A stretch of 64,000 nucleotides of DNA. Source: UBA6144 sp964399165. GTDB taxonomy: Bacteria; Bdellovibrionota; Bacteriovoracia; Bacteriovoracales; Bacteriovoracaceae. Each line of letters opens with the position of its first letter. Position 1 is the first letter of the stretch. The position numbers and the translations under genes are program-made. The stretch spans positions 1-64,000 of the forward strand of contig CAYNPO010000007.1 in assembly GCA_964399165.1 (NCBI GenBank). The letters run 5' to 3'. The notes under the pieces are model-generated. The model ran no database searches, was not told the DNA's origin, and saw nothing but the letters and a program-made list of their open reading frames with translations. Positions 1 to 9,218 of this stretch are shown piece by piece.

Positions 1-1
1 G

Positions 2-58
2 GAGGAAAAGGCCATCATCATGTCTTCTCCATCACCAGAGAAGTGGGGCAGTTTTTAG
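2..58 (+). CDS. Possible 3' end of a plus-strand gene
   Basis: An open frame enters from the left edge and ends at TAG 56-58, giving an 18-residue C-terminal tail ending KWGSF. It converges on the minus-strand lipoprotein gene whose stop is at 55-57, an end-to-end overlap of the kind common in this window. With so few residues no family can be named, and it may be a chance open frame. Confidence 0.3.
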   Translation, partial: EEKAIIMSSPSPEKWGSF

Positions 59-840
59 AGGGTGAGATCCCACCCAGCAGCGACGGGGGTGGCGTAGCAA
101 GTGGTCGTATACGGGAGAGCGTGGCTTGCTTCGGGCTCACAGTAAGAACCAGCGAAGGCCGTGGCGACCGTGTTCACCGAGGGTAGCGCCACATCGTCCT
201 CGTCCATGCGGGAAAAGGTGCTCGTCAGGGTGATGGTTTCTTCACCGGACACCGTCTCTCCGTCCTCATCCACCACGGAGGTGGTTCGCCGGAGGTGATA
301 AGAACCTCCCATCCAGGCTAAGTGGGAACGGGCGAAGGAGTAGGTTTCCTCCCGCTTCTCCCGTTGGTCATTGCCTAAACTGGTATAGTACGTGTCCTTG
401 ATCGTGAGCCCACTGCCGGCTTCGACGGTTCGCCCACACTCCATCTCCTGGAGGGCGTCGATGGCGTCGGCGTTGCTGGCGGCCGTGATCCGCAGCATGC
501 TCTGCGTGGTGCCGCCGCCGCGGGGTTTGCTGTGGAGGACGAGGTAAATCTCATTGCCCTGGTTCTTCCACACCATGACCTTGGTCTCGTGCTGGACGGT
601 GCTGCCTTCCTTCAACTGGTGGATCCAGCCATCGCCGCGTTCCCAGTTGCTCGAGGTGTAGACGTCCTCCGATTCACGTTTGAATTGGTTGTATTTGTCC
701 TCTGTGTCGCGCAGGCAGTTCTCCTGGGCGAGCTGACGGGCGGCTTCGCGCTCGGAAGCTGAGAGCTCATTCCAGACATTCTCCTCACGCCGGCAAGCGC
801 AAAGGGTCAGTAGGACCAGGATGGAAGCCAGCGCCTTCAA
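55..840 (-). CDS. Putative lipoprotein of unknown function
   Basis: The 261-residue product begins with a short positively charged n-region and a hydrophobic stretch ending in LTLCAC, which looks like a lipobox, so a lipid-anchored envelope protein is likely. The mature part is hydrophilic and carries a few cysteines (for example ENCLRD and EMECGR). I do not recognise a family. Its start overlaps the stop of the upstream beta-barrel-like gene by 4 bases, so the two are very probably co-translated and may work together at the outer membrane. Confidence 0.7.
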   Translation of the reverse strand: MKALASILVLLTLCACRREENVWNELSASEREAARQLAQENCLRDTEDKYNQFKRESEDVYTSSNWERGDGWIHQLKEGSTVQHETKVMVWKNQGNEIYLVLHSKPRGGGTTQSMLRITAASNADAIDALQEMECGRTVEAGSGLTIKDTYYTSLGNDQREKREETYSFARSHLAWMGGSYHLRRTTSVVDEDGETVSGEETITLTSTFSRMDEDDVALPSVNTVATAFAGSYCEPEASHALPYTTTCYATPVAAGWDLTL

Positions 841-1631
841 AACTTGTAACCCCCGCCAATGGAATAGACGGCCATGGAGACCGTATCGGAACTTTCGGGC
901 TCGGCCCCAGTGTTTCCTCCCTGAGACAAGTCTACGTCCATGTCCCGGTTGATGATCCTGTGGACCATCCAGGTAAACTTGAGATTGAGGAAAAAGCCAG
1001 AAGTGACGGAAAGGATGTTCACCCCCCCTGAGACTGAGCCTGTCGCGATTTCATCCTTGATGGTGGCTTTGTAGCGCTCGTCGGTGCCCGCCAGGGAATA
1101 CCAGTAGTGCTTGGAGTTGCTGGCGCGGGCATACCCCAGGCTGGCCTCGGAGTAGGGCTCCCATGCCAGGTAGTTCATCTCACCCAAAAAGGGGTTTCGG
1201 GTCTTGAAGTCGAACATCTTGCCCAGGTGAGCGACGGCCTCGCCGCCATAAAGGTAACCCTGGTTGACCTCGTGGCTGATGTCGACGTCTACGTCGTCGT
1301 CCTTCGCCACTTTGACGTCGTTGAGGAACGTTCCGAGATAGTACCCGTCCGCGCGCACTCCGAACAGCACACCGCCGCCCAGGTGTTGCTCACGGCCGAA
1401 GCCGGCGCGGAAGCCACCCATGGCCCGATCTTCAGTCTTGAAGCTTCCCTTTGCCCCCTCGAAGGAAAAAGGGAGCTCGTAGCGCATGTGCTCAACATTA
1501 AAAGTCGCCACCCAGTGGCTGGCCCGGTGATTGAAGTCACGTGGGGGCTCCGGTGCGTCCACGGACACGGGCTTCTTGGCGGCCTCGGCGCATAGGGGCA
1601 GCAGGCACAGTAACGGCAGGATTTTTCTCAT
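837..1631 (-). CDS. Predicted outer-membrane beta-barrel-like protein
   Basis: The 264-residue product has a clear Sec signal peptide (MRKILPLLCLLPLCAEA). The mature region is rich in alternating aromatic/hydrophobic and polar residues and ends in a strand finishing with phenylalanine (GGGYKF), the usual C-terminal signal of BAM-inserted barrels. Location in the outer membrane is inferred from this pattern only. It lies 36 bases after the rel stop on the same strand and overlaps the following lipoprotein gene by 4 bases, so it may be the tail of the accA-yicC-gmk-rel transcript or start a small two-gene unit. Confidence 0.65.
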   Translation of the reverse strand: MRKILPLLCLLPLCAEAAKKPVSVDAPEPPRDFNHRASHWVATFNVEHMRYELPFSFEGAKGSFKTEDRAMGGFRAGFGREQHLGGGVLFGVRADGYYLGTFLNDVKVAKDDDVDVDISHEVNQGYLYGGEAVAHLGKMFDFKTRNPFLGEMNYLAWEPYSEASLGYARASNSKHYWYSLAGTDERYKATIKDEIATGSVSGGVNILSVTSGFFLNLKFTWMVHRIINRDMDVDLSQGGNTGAEPESSDTVSMAVYSIGGGYKF

Positions 1632-1667
1632 GGGAAAATCGTCCCCTGAGGGCCCGGGGAAGTCAAC

Positions 1668-3857
1668 TCAGGCCCGGTGGACCGTGATGACTTCTTCCAT
1701 CTGCTCGATGCCGGAGATGGTCTTGAGCAGCTCGGAGTAGTCCTTTACCTCGATCTCGAAAACGAAGCTGCCTTTTTGATCTGGCAAGGAGCGGGCAATG
1801 GCGGAACGGATGTTGATGCCGCCGTTCGTGATGGTCTTGGAAATCTTAGAAAGGATGCCGGGCTTGTCATGGGTCATGACCCGGATGTTCACGGCGTGGG
1901 CGAAGGCATAATCCTTGTTCCAGCCCACCAGCACCCGGCGGGAGTCTTCCACCTCGTGGGCGCGGTGGCAACCCACGGTGTGGACCGTGATGCCACGGCC
2001 ACGCGTGATGAAGCCCACGATGGGGTCTCCGGGGATCGGGTTGCAGCAGCGGCCCATGCGCACGACCACGTCGTCTAGGCCGTCCACAATGACGGCATTG
2101 TCACGGCCAACGGAGCGGCGGGCGGTCTTGGTGATGGTCTCGGAGAGAGTTTCTTTGGGAGCCTCGGGCACGACCTCCTCGCGGAACTCGATGCCGGGCA
2201 CGCGGGTCAGGACTTCCTTGAGGTGGATGTGGCGTCCCCCCACCTGGACTTGCAACTCTTCCATCGTCTTCACGTGGAGCTCGTCATAGACCTTGTGGAA
2301 GGCGCCCTGTTTCTCCAGGGCCTTGAGGTTGCCTCCGAGGCGCTTAAGGGCATTCTCCAGCATCTCTTCGCCATCCTGGCGGTTCTTGTCGCGCTCCACC
2401 TTCTGCAGGTACTGACGGATCTTGGTGATGGCGCGGGAGGTTTTGCAGATTTTGAGCCAGTCCTTGGAGGGCACCTGGGTCTTGGAGGTCATGACCTCCA
2501 CGGTGTCGCCGGATTTGAGCCGGTGCTTGAGGGGCACCATCTTGCCGTTGACCTTGGCCCCCACGCACTGGTTACCCACCTGGGTGTGGACCGCGTAGGC
2601 GAAGTCCAGGGCGGTGGCCCCGTGGCGCAGCTCCTTCACGTCCCCCTTGGGCGTGAAGATGAAAATTCCGCCCACGTCCAGGTCGTTCTTCACCACGTCC
2701 ATGAACTCACCGGCGGTCTGCGAGGACTGGTTGAACTCCATCAACTCCTCGACCCACTTGAGCTGGCCGGAACCCGGGGCGTTCTTGTCGCGCTCCTTGT
2801 ACTTCCAGTGGGCCGCGACGCCTCGTTCGGCGACATCGTGCATCTCGTGGGTGCGGATTTGGATCTCGATGCGCTCGGCCTTGGGGCCGATCACCGTGGT
2901 GTGGAGTGACTGGTAGTTGTTGACCTTGGGGATGGCGATGTAGTCCTTGAATCGCCCGGGCACGGGGGTGAAGGCGCTGTGGATGATCCCGAGCACCTTG
3001 TAGCACTCGGTGATGTTCCCCACCAGTACGCGGAAGGCGAGCAAGTCCTGAATCTGCTCGAAGTCCACGCCCCGTTGGCTCATCTTCTTATAGATCGAGT
3101 AGAAGTGTTTGGGGCGGCCAGTGACGTCGCCCTGGACGGAGTACTCGAGCAGGCGCTCCTGGATGAGGGCGATGGTCTCGCGGATGTACTGCTCCCGCTC
3201 GCCCTTCTTCATGGCGACCTTCTCGGCCAGCCGGTAGTAGCTGTCCGGATGCAGGTAGCGCAGGCACAGATCCTCCAGCTCGCCCTTCACCGAGTTGATA
3301 CCCAGTCGGCTGGCAAGAGGCACGTAGATGTCCAGGGTCTCCTGGGCCTTAGCTTGCTGCTTCTCCTTGGAGACGTATTGGAGCGTGCGCATGTTGTGCA
3401 TGCGGTCCGCGAGCTTCACGATGATCACGCGCAAATCCTGCGCCATGGCCACCACCATCTTGCGGAAGTTCTCAGCCTGGGACTCTTCCTTGCTCTTGAA
3501 TTTGATTTTACTGATCTTGGTGCAGCCGACCACGATTTGCGCGACACTCTTGCCGAAGAGCTTCTCGATCTCCTCAGGGGAGACGTCGCAGTCTTCCACC
3601 GTGTCGTGGAGGAGTCCGGCCATGACCGAATCCAGGTCCATCTTAAGGCGGACCAGGGTGGAAGCCACGTTGAGCGGATGGATGATGTAGGGCTCTCCCG
3701 AGGAGCGTTTCTGGGGCGCGTGCTTGGCCTCCGCGAATTCGTAGCATTGGCGCAAAAGCGCCAGGTTTGCTTCGGGATGGACCGCCTCCACACGGCGGAC
3801 CAGCTCGTCCACGTTCAGGTTGGGCTCGTGGGAGAAGTCGATGCTTTCAACGAACAC
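1668..3857 (-). CDS. rel: Bifunctional (p)ppGpp synthetase/hydrolase, RelA/SpoT family
   Basis: Makes and degrades the alarmone (p)ppGpp in the cytoplasm. From a GTG at 3857 the protein has 729 residues, the normal Rel/SpoT length; a longer ATG-started frame would run deep into gmk and adds unrelated residues. HD hydrolase domain: HDTVED at 84-89. Synthetase domain: RFKD at 302-305 followed by NNYQSLHT. TGS domain at about 396-460 and a C-terminal ACT domain. RxKD rather than the ExDD of dedicated RelA synthetases, together with the intact HD motif, supports a bifunctional enzyme. The start overlaps the gmk stop by 11 bases with a G-rich stretch upstream, so translation is probably coupled. 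The link to gmk is notable because ppGpp acts on guanine nucleotide metabolism. Confidence 0.96.
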   Translation of the reverse strand: MFVESIDFSHEPNLNVDELVRRVEAVHPEANLALLRQCYEFAEAKHAPQKRSSGEPYIIHPLNVASTLVRLKMDLDSVMAGLLHDTVEDCDVSPEEIEKLFGKSVAQIVVGCTKISKIKFKSKEESQAENFRKMVVAMAQDLRVIIVKLADRMHNMRTLQYVSKEKQQAKAQETLDIYVPLASRLGINSVKGELEDLCLRYLHPDSYYRLAEKVAMKKGEREQYIRETIALIQERLLEYSVQGDVTGRPKHFYSIYKKMSQRGVDFEQIQDLLAFRVLVGNITECYKVLGIIHSAFTPVPGRFKDYIAIPKVNNYQSLHTTVIGPKAERIEIQIRTHEMHDVAERGVAAHWKYKERDKNAPGSGQLKWVEELMEFNQSSQTAGEFMDVVKNDLDVGGIFIFTPKGDVKELRHGATALDFAYAVHTQVGNQCVGAKVNGKMVPLKHRLKSGDTVEVMTSKTQVPSKDWLKICKTSRAITKIRQYLQKVERDKNRQDGEEMLENALKRLGGNLKALEKQGAFHKVYDELHVKTMEELQVQVGGRHIHLKEVLTRVPGIEFREEVVPEAPKETLSETITKTARRSVGRDNAVIVDGLDDVVVRMGRCCNPIPGDPIVGFITRGRGITVHTVGCHRAHEVEDSRRVLVGWNKDYAFAHAVNIRVMTHDKPGILSKISKTITNGGINIRSAIARSLPDQKGSFVFEIEVKDYSELLKTISGIEQMEEVITVHRA

Positions 3858-4431
3858 CGGCGCCCCCCAGGATGCGGTCCACGATTCCCAGCAGGTCCCC
3901 GTAGGCCCGCTCCACGGCGTCGTTGATGACCAAGTGGTCGTAGCTATCCTTCCTGAGCATTTCCACGCGGGCGTTGTTGAGGCGCTCCTCGATGACGGCG
4001 GGGGCGTCGGTGCCCCGGCCCCGCAGACGGCGCTCAAGTTCCTCGAGGGAGGGGGGGGCTATGAATACCACCTGGGCCACGTCGCCGTAGATCTTTTTCA
4101 TGGCGTCCGCGCCCTGGACGTCCAGGTCGAATAGCATGGGTTTACCGAGCACGAAACTCTCGGCCACGAAGCTCTTGGAAGTGCCATAGTAGTTCGAATG
4201 CACCTTCGCCCACTCCACGAAGTCGTCCCTGGCGATGCGGGACTCGAAGTCCTCCCGGGTGATGTAGTGGTAGTCAACGCCGTCTTTTTCCCCGGCCCGC
4301 ATGGGGCGGGTGGTGCAGGACACGGACCAGGCGAGCTGCGGGCGCTCGCGCTTGAGCCGCTCCAGCAGCGTGGACTTGCCCGTCCCGGAGGGGGCGCAGA
4401 TGACGACGAGGCTGGGGGCGGTTTTGGTCAT
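3847..4431 (-). CDS. gmk: Guanylate kinase
   Basis: Phosphorylates GMP to GDP with ATP. The 194-residue length is typical. The P-loop PSGTGKST lies at residues 14-21, followed by the GMP-binding stretch with TRPMRAGEKDGVDYHY, and a lid/C-terminal region that matches the family. Its ATG overlaps the yicC stop by 4 bases and its stop overlaps the rel start, placing it in the middle of a tightly overlapping operon. The yicC-gmk order is common in bacteria; addition of a rel gene directly downstream resembles the gmk-spoT linkage of proteobacteria. Confidence 0.97.
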   Translation of the reverse strand: MTKTAPSLVVICAPSGTGKSTLLERLKRERPQLAWSVSCTTRPMRAGEKDGVDYHYITREDFESRIARDDFVEWAKVHSNYYGTSKSFVAESFVLGKPMLFDLDVQGADAMKKIYGDVAQVVFIAPPSLEELERRLRGRGTDAPAVIEERLNNARVEMLRKDSYDHLVINDAVERAYGDLLGIVDRILGGAGVR

Positions 4432-5294
4432 TCGAGGTTCAGCGCCTGTTCTCGGATCTTTTCCAACTGCACCTTCATCTCCACCACGTTCTGGGTGAGC
4501 TCGTGGTGGCCGGATTTGGACCCCATGGTGTTTGTCTCCCGGCCGAGTTCCTGGAGGAGAAAGTCGATTTGGCGGCCCACTTCGCCGCCGCCCTTCATGG
4601 TGTCGCGGAGCTTGGCGATGTGGATGCGGGCGCGGTCGATCTCCTCGTCGATGTCGAGTTTCTCCAGGTAGAAAACCACCTCCTGCATGAGGCGCGACTC
4701 GTCGACCTTGAACTCCTTGAGCCGCTCCTGCAGCTTCTGGGTCAGGCGCTCGCGCACCTGTTCGGGGTACTGGGCCTTGATCAAGGCGTTGCGGTCGAGC
4801 AGGCGCTCATAGACGGAGAGGTGCTCACCGAGTTTGGCCACCAGCCCGGCCCCCTCGGTGCGGCGGGAAGTCTTCAGGGCCTCCACGGCTTTGGCGAAGG
4901 CCTCCATCACCAAGGGCTGTAGCTCTTGGCCCCGGTCGTCCTCATCGCGGGCGAAGTCGGCGCGCAGGAAGTCCGTGGGCGAGACGGTGACGTTGAGTTT
5001 CCCGATGAGGGGCATGACTTGCGCCAACCAGGCTTCGACCTTGCGGGGGTCCACGCTGGCCTCCGCAGGAGCGTCCGCCCGACGCTGCCAACTCACGGCC
5101 ACGTCGAAGGTCCCCCGCTTGAACTCACGTTCGAGCTTGCCGCGCAGGTCATACTCCAAGGAGGAGATCGGCCCTCCCAGCTTGAAGCGGAAATCCTTGA
5201 AGCGGTGGTTAACCGTCTTGATCTCCACCACCGTGTTCCAGCGGGGGCCAGCGGCTTCACCCCGGCCAAAGCCGGTCATGGAAGAGGCGCTCAT
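4428..5294 (-). CDS. yicC: YicC/YloC family endoribonuclease
   Basis: A 288-residue YicC-type protein. It starts with the family signature MTGFGRG shortly after the initiator (MSASSMTGFGRGE) and ends with the conserved C-terminal block around GRETNTMGSK and VVEMKVQLEKIREQ. Family members are implicated in RNA cleavage and turnover. The start overlaps the accA stop by 4 bases and the stop overlaps the gmk start by 4 bases, so it is translationally coupled on both sides. Confidence 0.95.
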   Translation of the reverse strand: MSASSMTGFGRGEAAGPRWNTVVEIKTVNHRFKDFRFKLGGPISSLEYDLRGKLEREFKRGTFDVAVSWQRRADAPAEASVDPRKVEAWLAQVMPLIGKLNVTVSPTDFLRADFARDEDDRGQELQPLVMEAFAKAVEALKTSRRTEGAGLVAKLGEHLSVYERLLDRNALIKAQYPEQVRERLTQKLQERLKEFKVDESRLMQEVVFYLEKLDIDEEIDRARIHIAKLRDTMKGGGEVGRQIDFLLQELGRETNTMGSKSGHHELTQNVVEMKVQLEKIREQALNLE

Positions 5295-6265
5295 ACTTGA
5301 TCCTTCAGGTTCTGCAGGGTGGCGTTGCCCATGCGGCGGAACTTGGCGAAGCGCTGTTCGAGCAGTTTGGCGGCCGGGACCTCAGCGAGGGCGTCCAGTT
5401 CGCGCTCCAGGGCGGCTTTCACCATGGCAAGGGCCGCCTCGGGCTGGCGGTGGGCACCACCCACTGGCTCGGGCACCACACCATCCACCACCGCCAGTTC
5501 CATGGCCTTGGCCGGGGAAAGTTGGAGGGCGTTGGCGGCCGTCTCGGCCATCTTGGGGTCGCTCCACAGGATGGAGGCACAAGACTCTGGGGAGATCACG
5601 GAGTACACGCTGTACTCCATCATGAGCACGCGGTCGGCGATGGCGATGCCCAGCGCGCCACCGGAACCACCCTCCCCAATGACCACGGAGACGATGGGGA
5701 CGGCCACGCCGAACATCTTCTCCAGGTTCTCTGCGATGGCCTGGGCCTGGCCGCGCTCCTCGGCACCGATGCCGGGGTAGGCGCCGGGGGTATCGACGAA
5801 AGTGACCACGGGAATCTTGAACTGGGAGGCCATCTCCATCACCCGCAGGGCCTTGCGGTATCCCTCAGGATTGGCCATGCCGAAGTTGCGTTTGATCTTT
5901 TCCTGGGTCTTGCGGCCTTTCTCGATCCCGAGCACCGCCACTTTGCGACCGCCGAGGTAGGCAAAGCCCGCCAGCATGGAAGGGTCGTCGGAGAAGCGGC
6001 GGTCGCCATGGACCTCGTGGAAGTCGGTGAAGACGTTCTCGATGTAATCGATGGCGTGGGGCCGGGAGGGGTGGCGCGAGAGCAGGGTACGCTCCCATGG
6101 CGTGAGGTTGCCGTAGATGTCCTGGATCAGGCGGTCGACCTTGGCCTGCAAACCTTGGATCTCGGCGGTGAGGTCGATATTGGGGCGTGAACCGGCTTCC
6201 TTGAGCTCGCGAATGCGGTTCTCAAGCTCAAAGACCGGCCGCTCGAATTCGAGGGTGTGTTCCAT
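5291..6265 (-). CDS. accA: Acetyl-CoA carboxylase carboxyltransferase subunit alpha
   Basis: Alpha half of the carboxyltransferase that moves the carboxyl group from biotin to acetyl-CoA, giving malonyl-CoA for fatty-acid synthesis. The 324 residues match the family length. An N-terminal coiled-coil region (ELENRIRELKEAG) is followed by the crotonase-like core with VDTPGAYPGIGAEERGQ and the GEGGSGGALGIA oxyanion region. A GGGA-type ribosome site precedes the ATG. No accD is adjacent. It heads the accA-yicC-gmk-rel overlap chain, tying lipid precursor supply to ppGpp control. Confidence 0.97.
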   Translation of the reverse strand: MEHTLEFERPVFELENRIRELKEAGSRPNIDLTAEIQGLQAKVDRLIQDIYGNLTPWERTLLSRHPSRPHAIDYIENVFTDFHEVHGDRRFSDDPSMLAGFAYLGGRKVAVLGIEKGRKTQEKIKRNFGMANPEGYRKALRVMEMASQFKIPVVTFVDTPGAYPGIGAEERGQAQAIAENLEKMFGVAVPIVSVVIGEGGSGGALGIAIADRVLMMEYSVYSVISPESCASILWSDPKMAETAANALQLSPAKAMELAVVDGVVPEPVGGAHRQPEAALAMVKAALERELDALAEVPAAKLLEQRFAKFRRMGNATLQNLKDQV

Positions 6266-6331
6266 GGGGGTCCCTTGATGGCGTTTCAGGGGACCAGAAT
6301 AGCTTTTCCGGGGAGGTTTGTCCCCTGCGTC

Positions 6332-6973
6332 TCAGGGGGAACCCGTGGTCCAACCTCCGACTCTCCCACCCTCGAAATAGATATACTTCACTGCGCCATC
6401 CCGACGGTAGAGCCAACGCTCATTCTCGTAGGCGGCATTGCCCGCAATATCAATCCTTTCGGGTCGACCCCAGCTCTCAAGCACTTCGTCCTTGCTCATG
6501 TCGGGCACGAGCTCGCCCATGGCAGCGGCGAGCCCTAAGGCCTGGGGCAAACTCTGTGTTGTGCCCAAAAGTCCTCGCGACGCCAGGTACTCGTTGCGCT
6601 CTCGTTCAGTGGGGATCTGGAGGAAGTAGATACGCTCCGACGTGGTGGCCAGGCGCGCGCGGTGTTGTTGGTAATGCTTGAAGGCTGCTTCGGACTGCTC
6701 GCCTTCCAGGCGAGAGAGCGTGCGGGCCAGGGCAGCTTCCTCCCGACGGTGTAGGAGCTCAGACGTGGAGGCCGGTGTGCGACGGCGAATGTCGTCGGGG
6801 CCGCGGCCAACGCGGCCTTCGTCGCCAGGGATCACCGCAAAGTCCTCCCGAGGCTCGAACAAACTCGAGTCGTCGTCCTCCATCTCCGCCAGGTAGGTGC
6901 GGTCCGTGACGAATGCGCATCCTCCTAACAGGGCGGACAGTCCAAAACTCAGGATCGGCAGACGCTTTTTCAT
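6332..6973 (-). CDS. SmpA/BamE-like lipoprotein
   Basis: Start chosen at ATG 6973 because it has a GGAGG five bases upstream and yields a signal peptide with lipobox LGGC; the longer open frame adds unlikely residues. The 213-residue product has an acidic linker, a charged helical middle (about 70-120) and a C-terminal stretch with MSKDEVLESWGRPERI and a YRRDG...YIYFEGGRV pattern, which resembles the small alpha-beta fold of SmpA/OmlA (BamE) proteins. That similarity is by eye. Likely anchored in the outer membrane. The divergent neighbour is the FliL-like gene. Confidence 0.75.
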   Translation of the reverse strand: MKKRLPILSFGLSALLGGCAFVTDRTYLAEMEDDDSSLFEPREDFAVIPGDEGRVGRGPDDIRRRTPASTSELLHRREEAALARTLSRLEGEQSEAAFKHYQQHRARLATTSERIYFLQIPTERERNEYLASRGLLGTTQSLPQALGLAAAMGELVPDMSKDEVLESWGRPERIDIAGNAAYENERWLYRRDGAVKYIYFEGGRVGGWTTGSP

Positions 6974-7124
6974 AGGCCCTCCGGGGCATGCTTGCGCGGT
7001 TTTTCGGACGAAAATCCCGCCCGCCTCAACGAGGAGCCCATCTCCGGCAAAGAATGCCCGCGCGCAGAGCTCGGGTACGCTGGTTTTCCTCAGTTCGCCC
7101 CCAAAAAGTCCGACAAGCCCCCTG

Positions 7125-7967
7125 ATGAAGTTCCTGGGCAAAATCGAGGACCTCCTGAACCGGCTGCTGCTAGCCGCTGGGGCTGCCATTTGTGGTGCCC
7201 TTAAAAAGATCTGTCCCGCTCCGTTGGCCGCGTTCTGGGAAAAATACCCGGCCCGCGCCTGGCGCTGGGTGGTGGGCATGCCTGCCCGGACCAAAGCCGC
7301 GCTCAAGGAACTGAAAGACGCCCCCAAACTTAAAGTCGATTACAAGGGTCTCTTCAGCCAGGCCCTCGAAGCCGGCAAGAAAGCCTATGCCGCGCACTCG
7401 GGGGGATCTCCCCTGCGCGGGGCCCTGAGCGCCCTCGCCGCCCCCTTTGCCTTCCTCTACAATTGGGCCAGCGAACTCTCCGCCGCCCACTTCATGCTCC
7501 TGGCTTCCGCGACCTTCGCCTCAGTGCTCGCCGTGGTCGGAATCACTTTGAGCAGCCAACGCATCCTGGAGCGCGTCTTCCCGGGCCGAGCTCCCGCCTC
7601 GGTGGAGGAAGCCGATCCGTATGATCGTCCCGAGTACTACAAGCGCGAGACCCGCATCGCCAACTACAACAACCTGAAAATCCCGGTGTACGTCCAAGGC
7701 GTCGAGGCCATGCGGGCCCTGGTCATCGACTTCAGCGTCACCGCCTCCAACCGTTCCACCAAGAAGTGGATCGAACGTTACGAGTTCGAGGTCCGCGACC
7801 ACCTGGTCATGCACTTGGAGCCAGTACTGCCCGAATTCCCTCTCACCAACGAGGGCCGGGCCATGCTCGCCGAGAAACTCCGCGACGAGCTCAACGAGTT
7901 CCTGCGCCAAAACCAGGTTGAAGGCCACGTGGAGGCTGTCCACATCGTCTACGTCCTAGGCCACTGA
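7125..7967 (+). CDS. FliL-like membrane protein
   Basis: A 280-residue protein with an N-terminal cytoplasmic region of about 115 residues, one membrane segment at about 121-141 and a periplasmic domain at 185-280 that resembles FliL (IDFSVTASN, then LTNEGRAMLAEKLRDELNEFL and a VHIVYVL end). FliL proteins sit around the flagellar stator MotA/MotB. The cytoplasmic extension is longer than in classical FliL. ATG 7125 was preferred over an upstream ATG that would overlap the divergent lipoprotein gene, though no strong ribosome site is visible. No other flagellar gene is near. It overlaps the convergent sigma-54 activator gene by 12 bases. Confidence 0.72.
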   Translation: MKFLGKIEDLLNRLLLAAGAAICGALKKICPAPLAAFWEKYPARAWRWVVGMPARTKAALKELKDAPKLKVDYKGLFSQALEAGKKAYAAHSGGSPLRGALSALAAPFAFLYNWASELSAAHFMLLASATFASVLAVVGITLSSQRILERVFPGRAPASVEEADPYDRPEYYKRETRIANYNNLKIPVYVQGVEAMRALVIDFSVTASNRSTKKWIERYEFEVRDHLVMHLEPVLPEFPLTNEGRAMLAEKLRDELNEFLRQNQVEGHVEAVHIVYVLGH

Positions 7968-9218
7968 CCCCTCCAACCACACCCGCAACGTCTTCGGGTT
8001 CACCCCTAATTGCCGCGCGGCCAGGGCCATCTCGCCTCCGCACCGCCGGTAGGCCCAACGGGCGTACTCCCGCTTCACCTCATCCATGGGCCGCACTGGC
8101 GCTGGCGTGGCCCCCAGTTCCGTGAGGTCGCTGGTCATGGTCACCAGGGCCTCGTCGCAGTCGTCGAAGTCCAGCTTACGGGTGCGGCTGCGCACCTTCT
8201 TGGCCTCCAGGTGCCCGCGCAGCTGCCGCACGTTCCCGGGCCAAGGCAGGGTCTGGTAAAACTGCAGGAGCCGCTCTCCCACCACCACGTCCTTCTCCAG
8301 GGAGAACAACTGGCAGTGCCGGCGAATATTCTCTGGGCGCTCACGCAGCGGTGGCAGCTCGGCCACCACCCCTTGCCGCAGGCGGAAATAAAAATCCGCG
8401 CGCATCTCCCCCTTTGCCACTAGCCGGTCCAGGGGGCGTCCCGCTGCAAACACCAGCCGGGCGTCCACCTGTTCCTCCCGCTGCCCGCCCACCGGACGGA
8501 ATTTCCGGTCGTCCAAAAAAAGCAGGAGTTTCGTCTGCAACTCCTTGGAGAGCGAGTCCACCTCGTCCAGGAACAACGTGCCCCCGTCGGCCTGGGCGAT
8601 GGCGCCGGCACGGTCCGCATGGGCCCCGGTGAAGGCCCCACGCCTGTGCCCGAACAGCTCGGCCTCCACCATGGAGGCGGTGAAGGCCTGCACGTTCAGC
8701 GCAACAAACGGGCCCGATCGGCCCGAGAGCCGGTGGATCTCACGGGCCACATGCCCCTTGCCGGTACCAGTCTCTCCTTGAAGCAACACGCTGAGACGCG
8801 AGCGCATGACAGCTTCATCAGAAAGCACTGCAGGCGTTTCCGGCGCACGGAATTGCGCACGTGGTTCCTGGGCAGAGAACTCCAGTCGCCCGGGCCCCTC
8901 TGGGCAGACGGTGTCCCGCGCCTCCAGGAAAGCCTCCCGGGCATATTGCCCATTGAGCGCAAACGGCTTCCCATCCAACGTGCGCAGGAGAAAACGCGTC
9001 TCCTCCCCCATCCCCGCCGGGGCTAGCTCCAGACGCCAGCGGAACGAACGCGGCGCCAATCCCGGCACGGAGATCAAGGGCACTCCCTGCTCGGCGTCCC
9101 CCGCGGGCGCGATGTCCCAGGCGGTGCGGTTGAGGGTCAAGCGCTTGCGGGGGCCGCCTGCGGGCACGATGGTGCAGCTGTCCCCGTACTTGAGTCCGCG
9201 TTCGATGAGTTGGTGCAT
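7956..9218 (-). CDS. Sigma-54-dependent transcriptional activator
   Basis: A 420-residue regulator started at ATG 9218, which has a near-perfect GGAGGAAA site. The N-terminal ~130 residues are not a recognisable receiver or PAS domain; a partly beta-rich, FHA-like sensor is possible. The AAA+ domain has Walker A GETGTGKG (148-155), the sigma-54 contact motif GAFTGA (194-199) and Walker B TLFLDE (214-219). The C-terminus has a Fis-type helix-turn-helix (AARQLGVNPKTLRVWL). It should open sigma-54 promoters; targets are unknown. It is divergent from engB. Confidence 0.92.
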   Translation of the reverse strand: MHQLIERGLKYGDSCTIVPAGGPRKRLTLNRTAWDIAPAGDAEQGVPLISVPGLAPRSFRWRLELAPAGMGEETRFLLRTLDGKPFALNGQYAREAFLEARDTVCPEGPGRLEFSAQEPRAQFRAPETPAVLSDEAVMRSRLSVLLQGETGTGKGHVAREIHRLSGRSGPFVALNVQAFTASMVEAELFGHRRGAFTGAHADRAGAIAQADGGTLFLDEVDSLSKELQTKLLLFLDDRKFRPVGGQREEQVDARLVFAAGRPLDRLVAKGEMRADFYFRLRQGVVAELPPLRERPENIRRHCQLFSLEKDVVVGERLLQFYQTLPWPGNVRQLRGHLEAKKVRSRTRKLDFDDCDEALVTMTSDLTELGATPAPVRPMDEVKREYARWAYRRCGGEMALAARQLGVNPKTLRVWLEGSVA

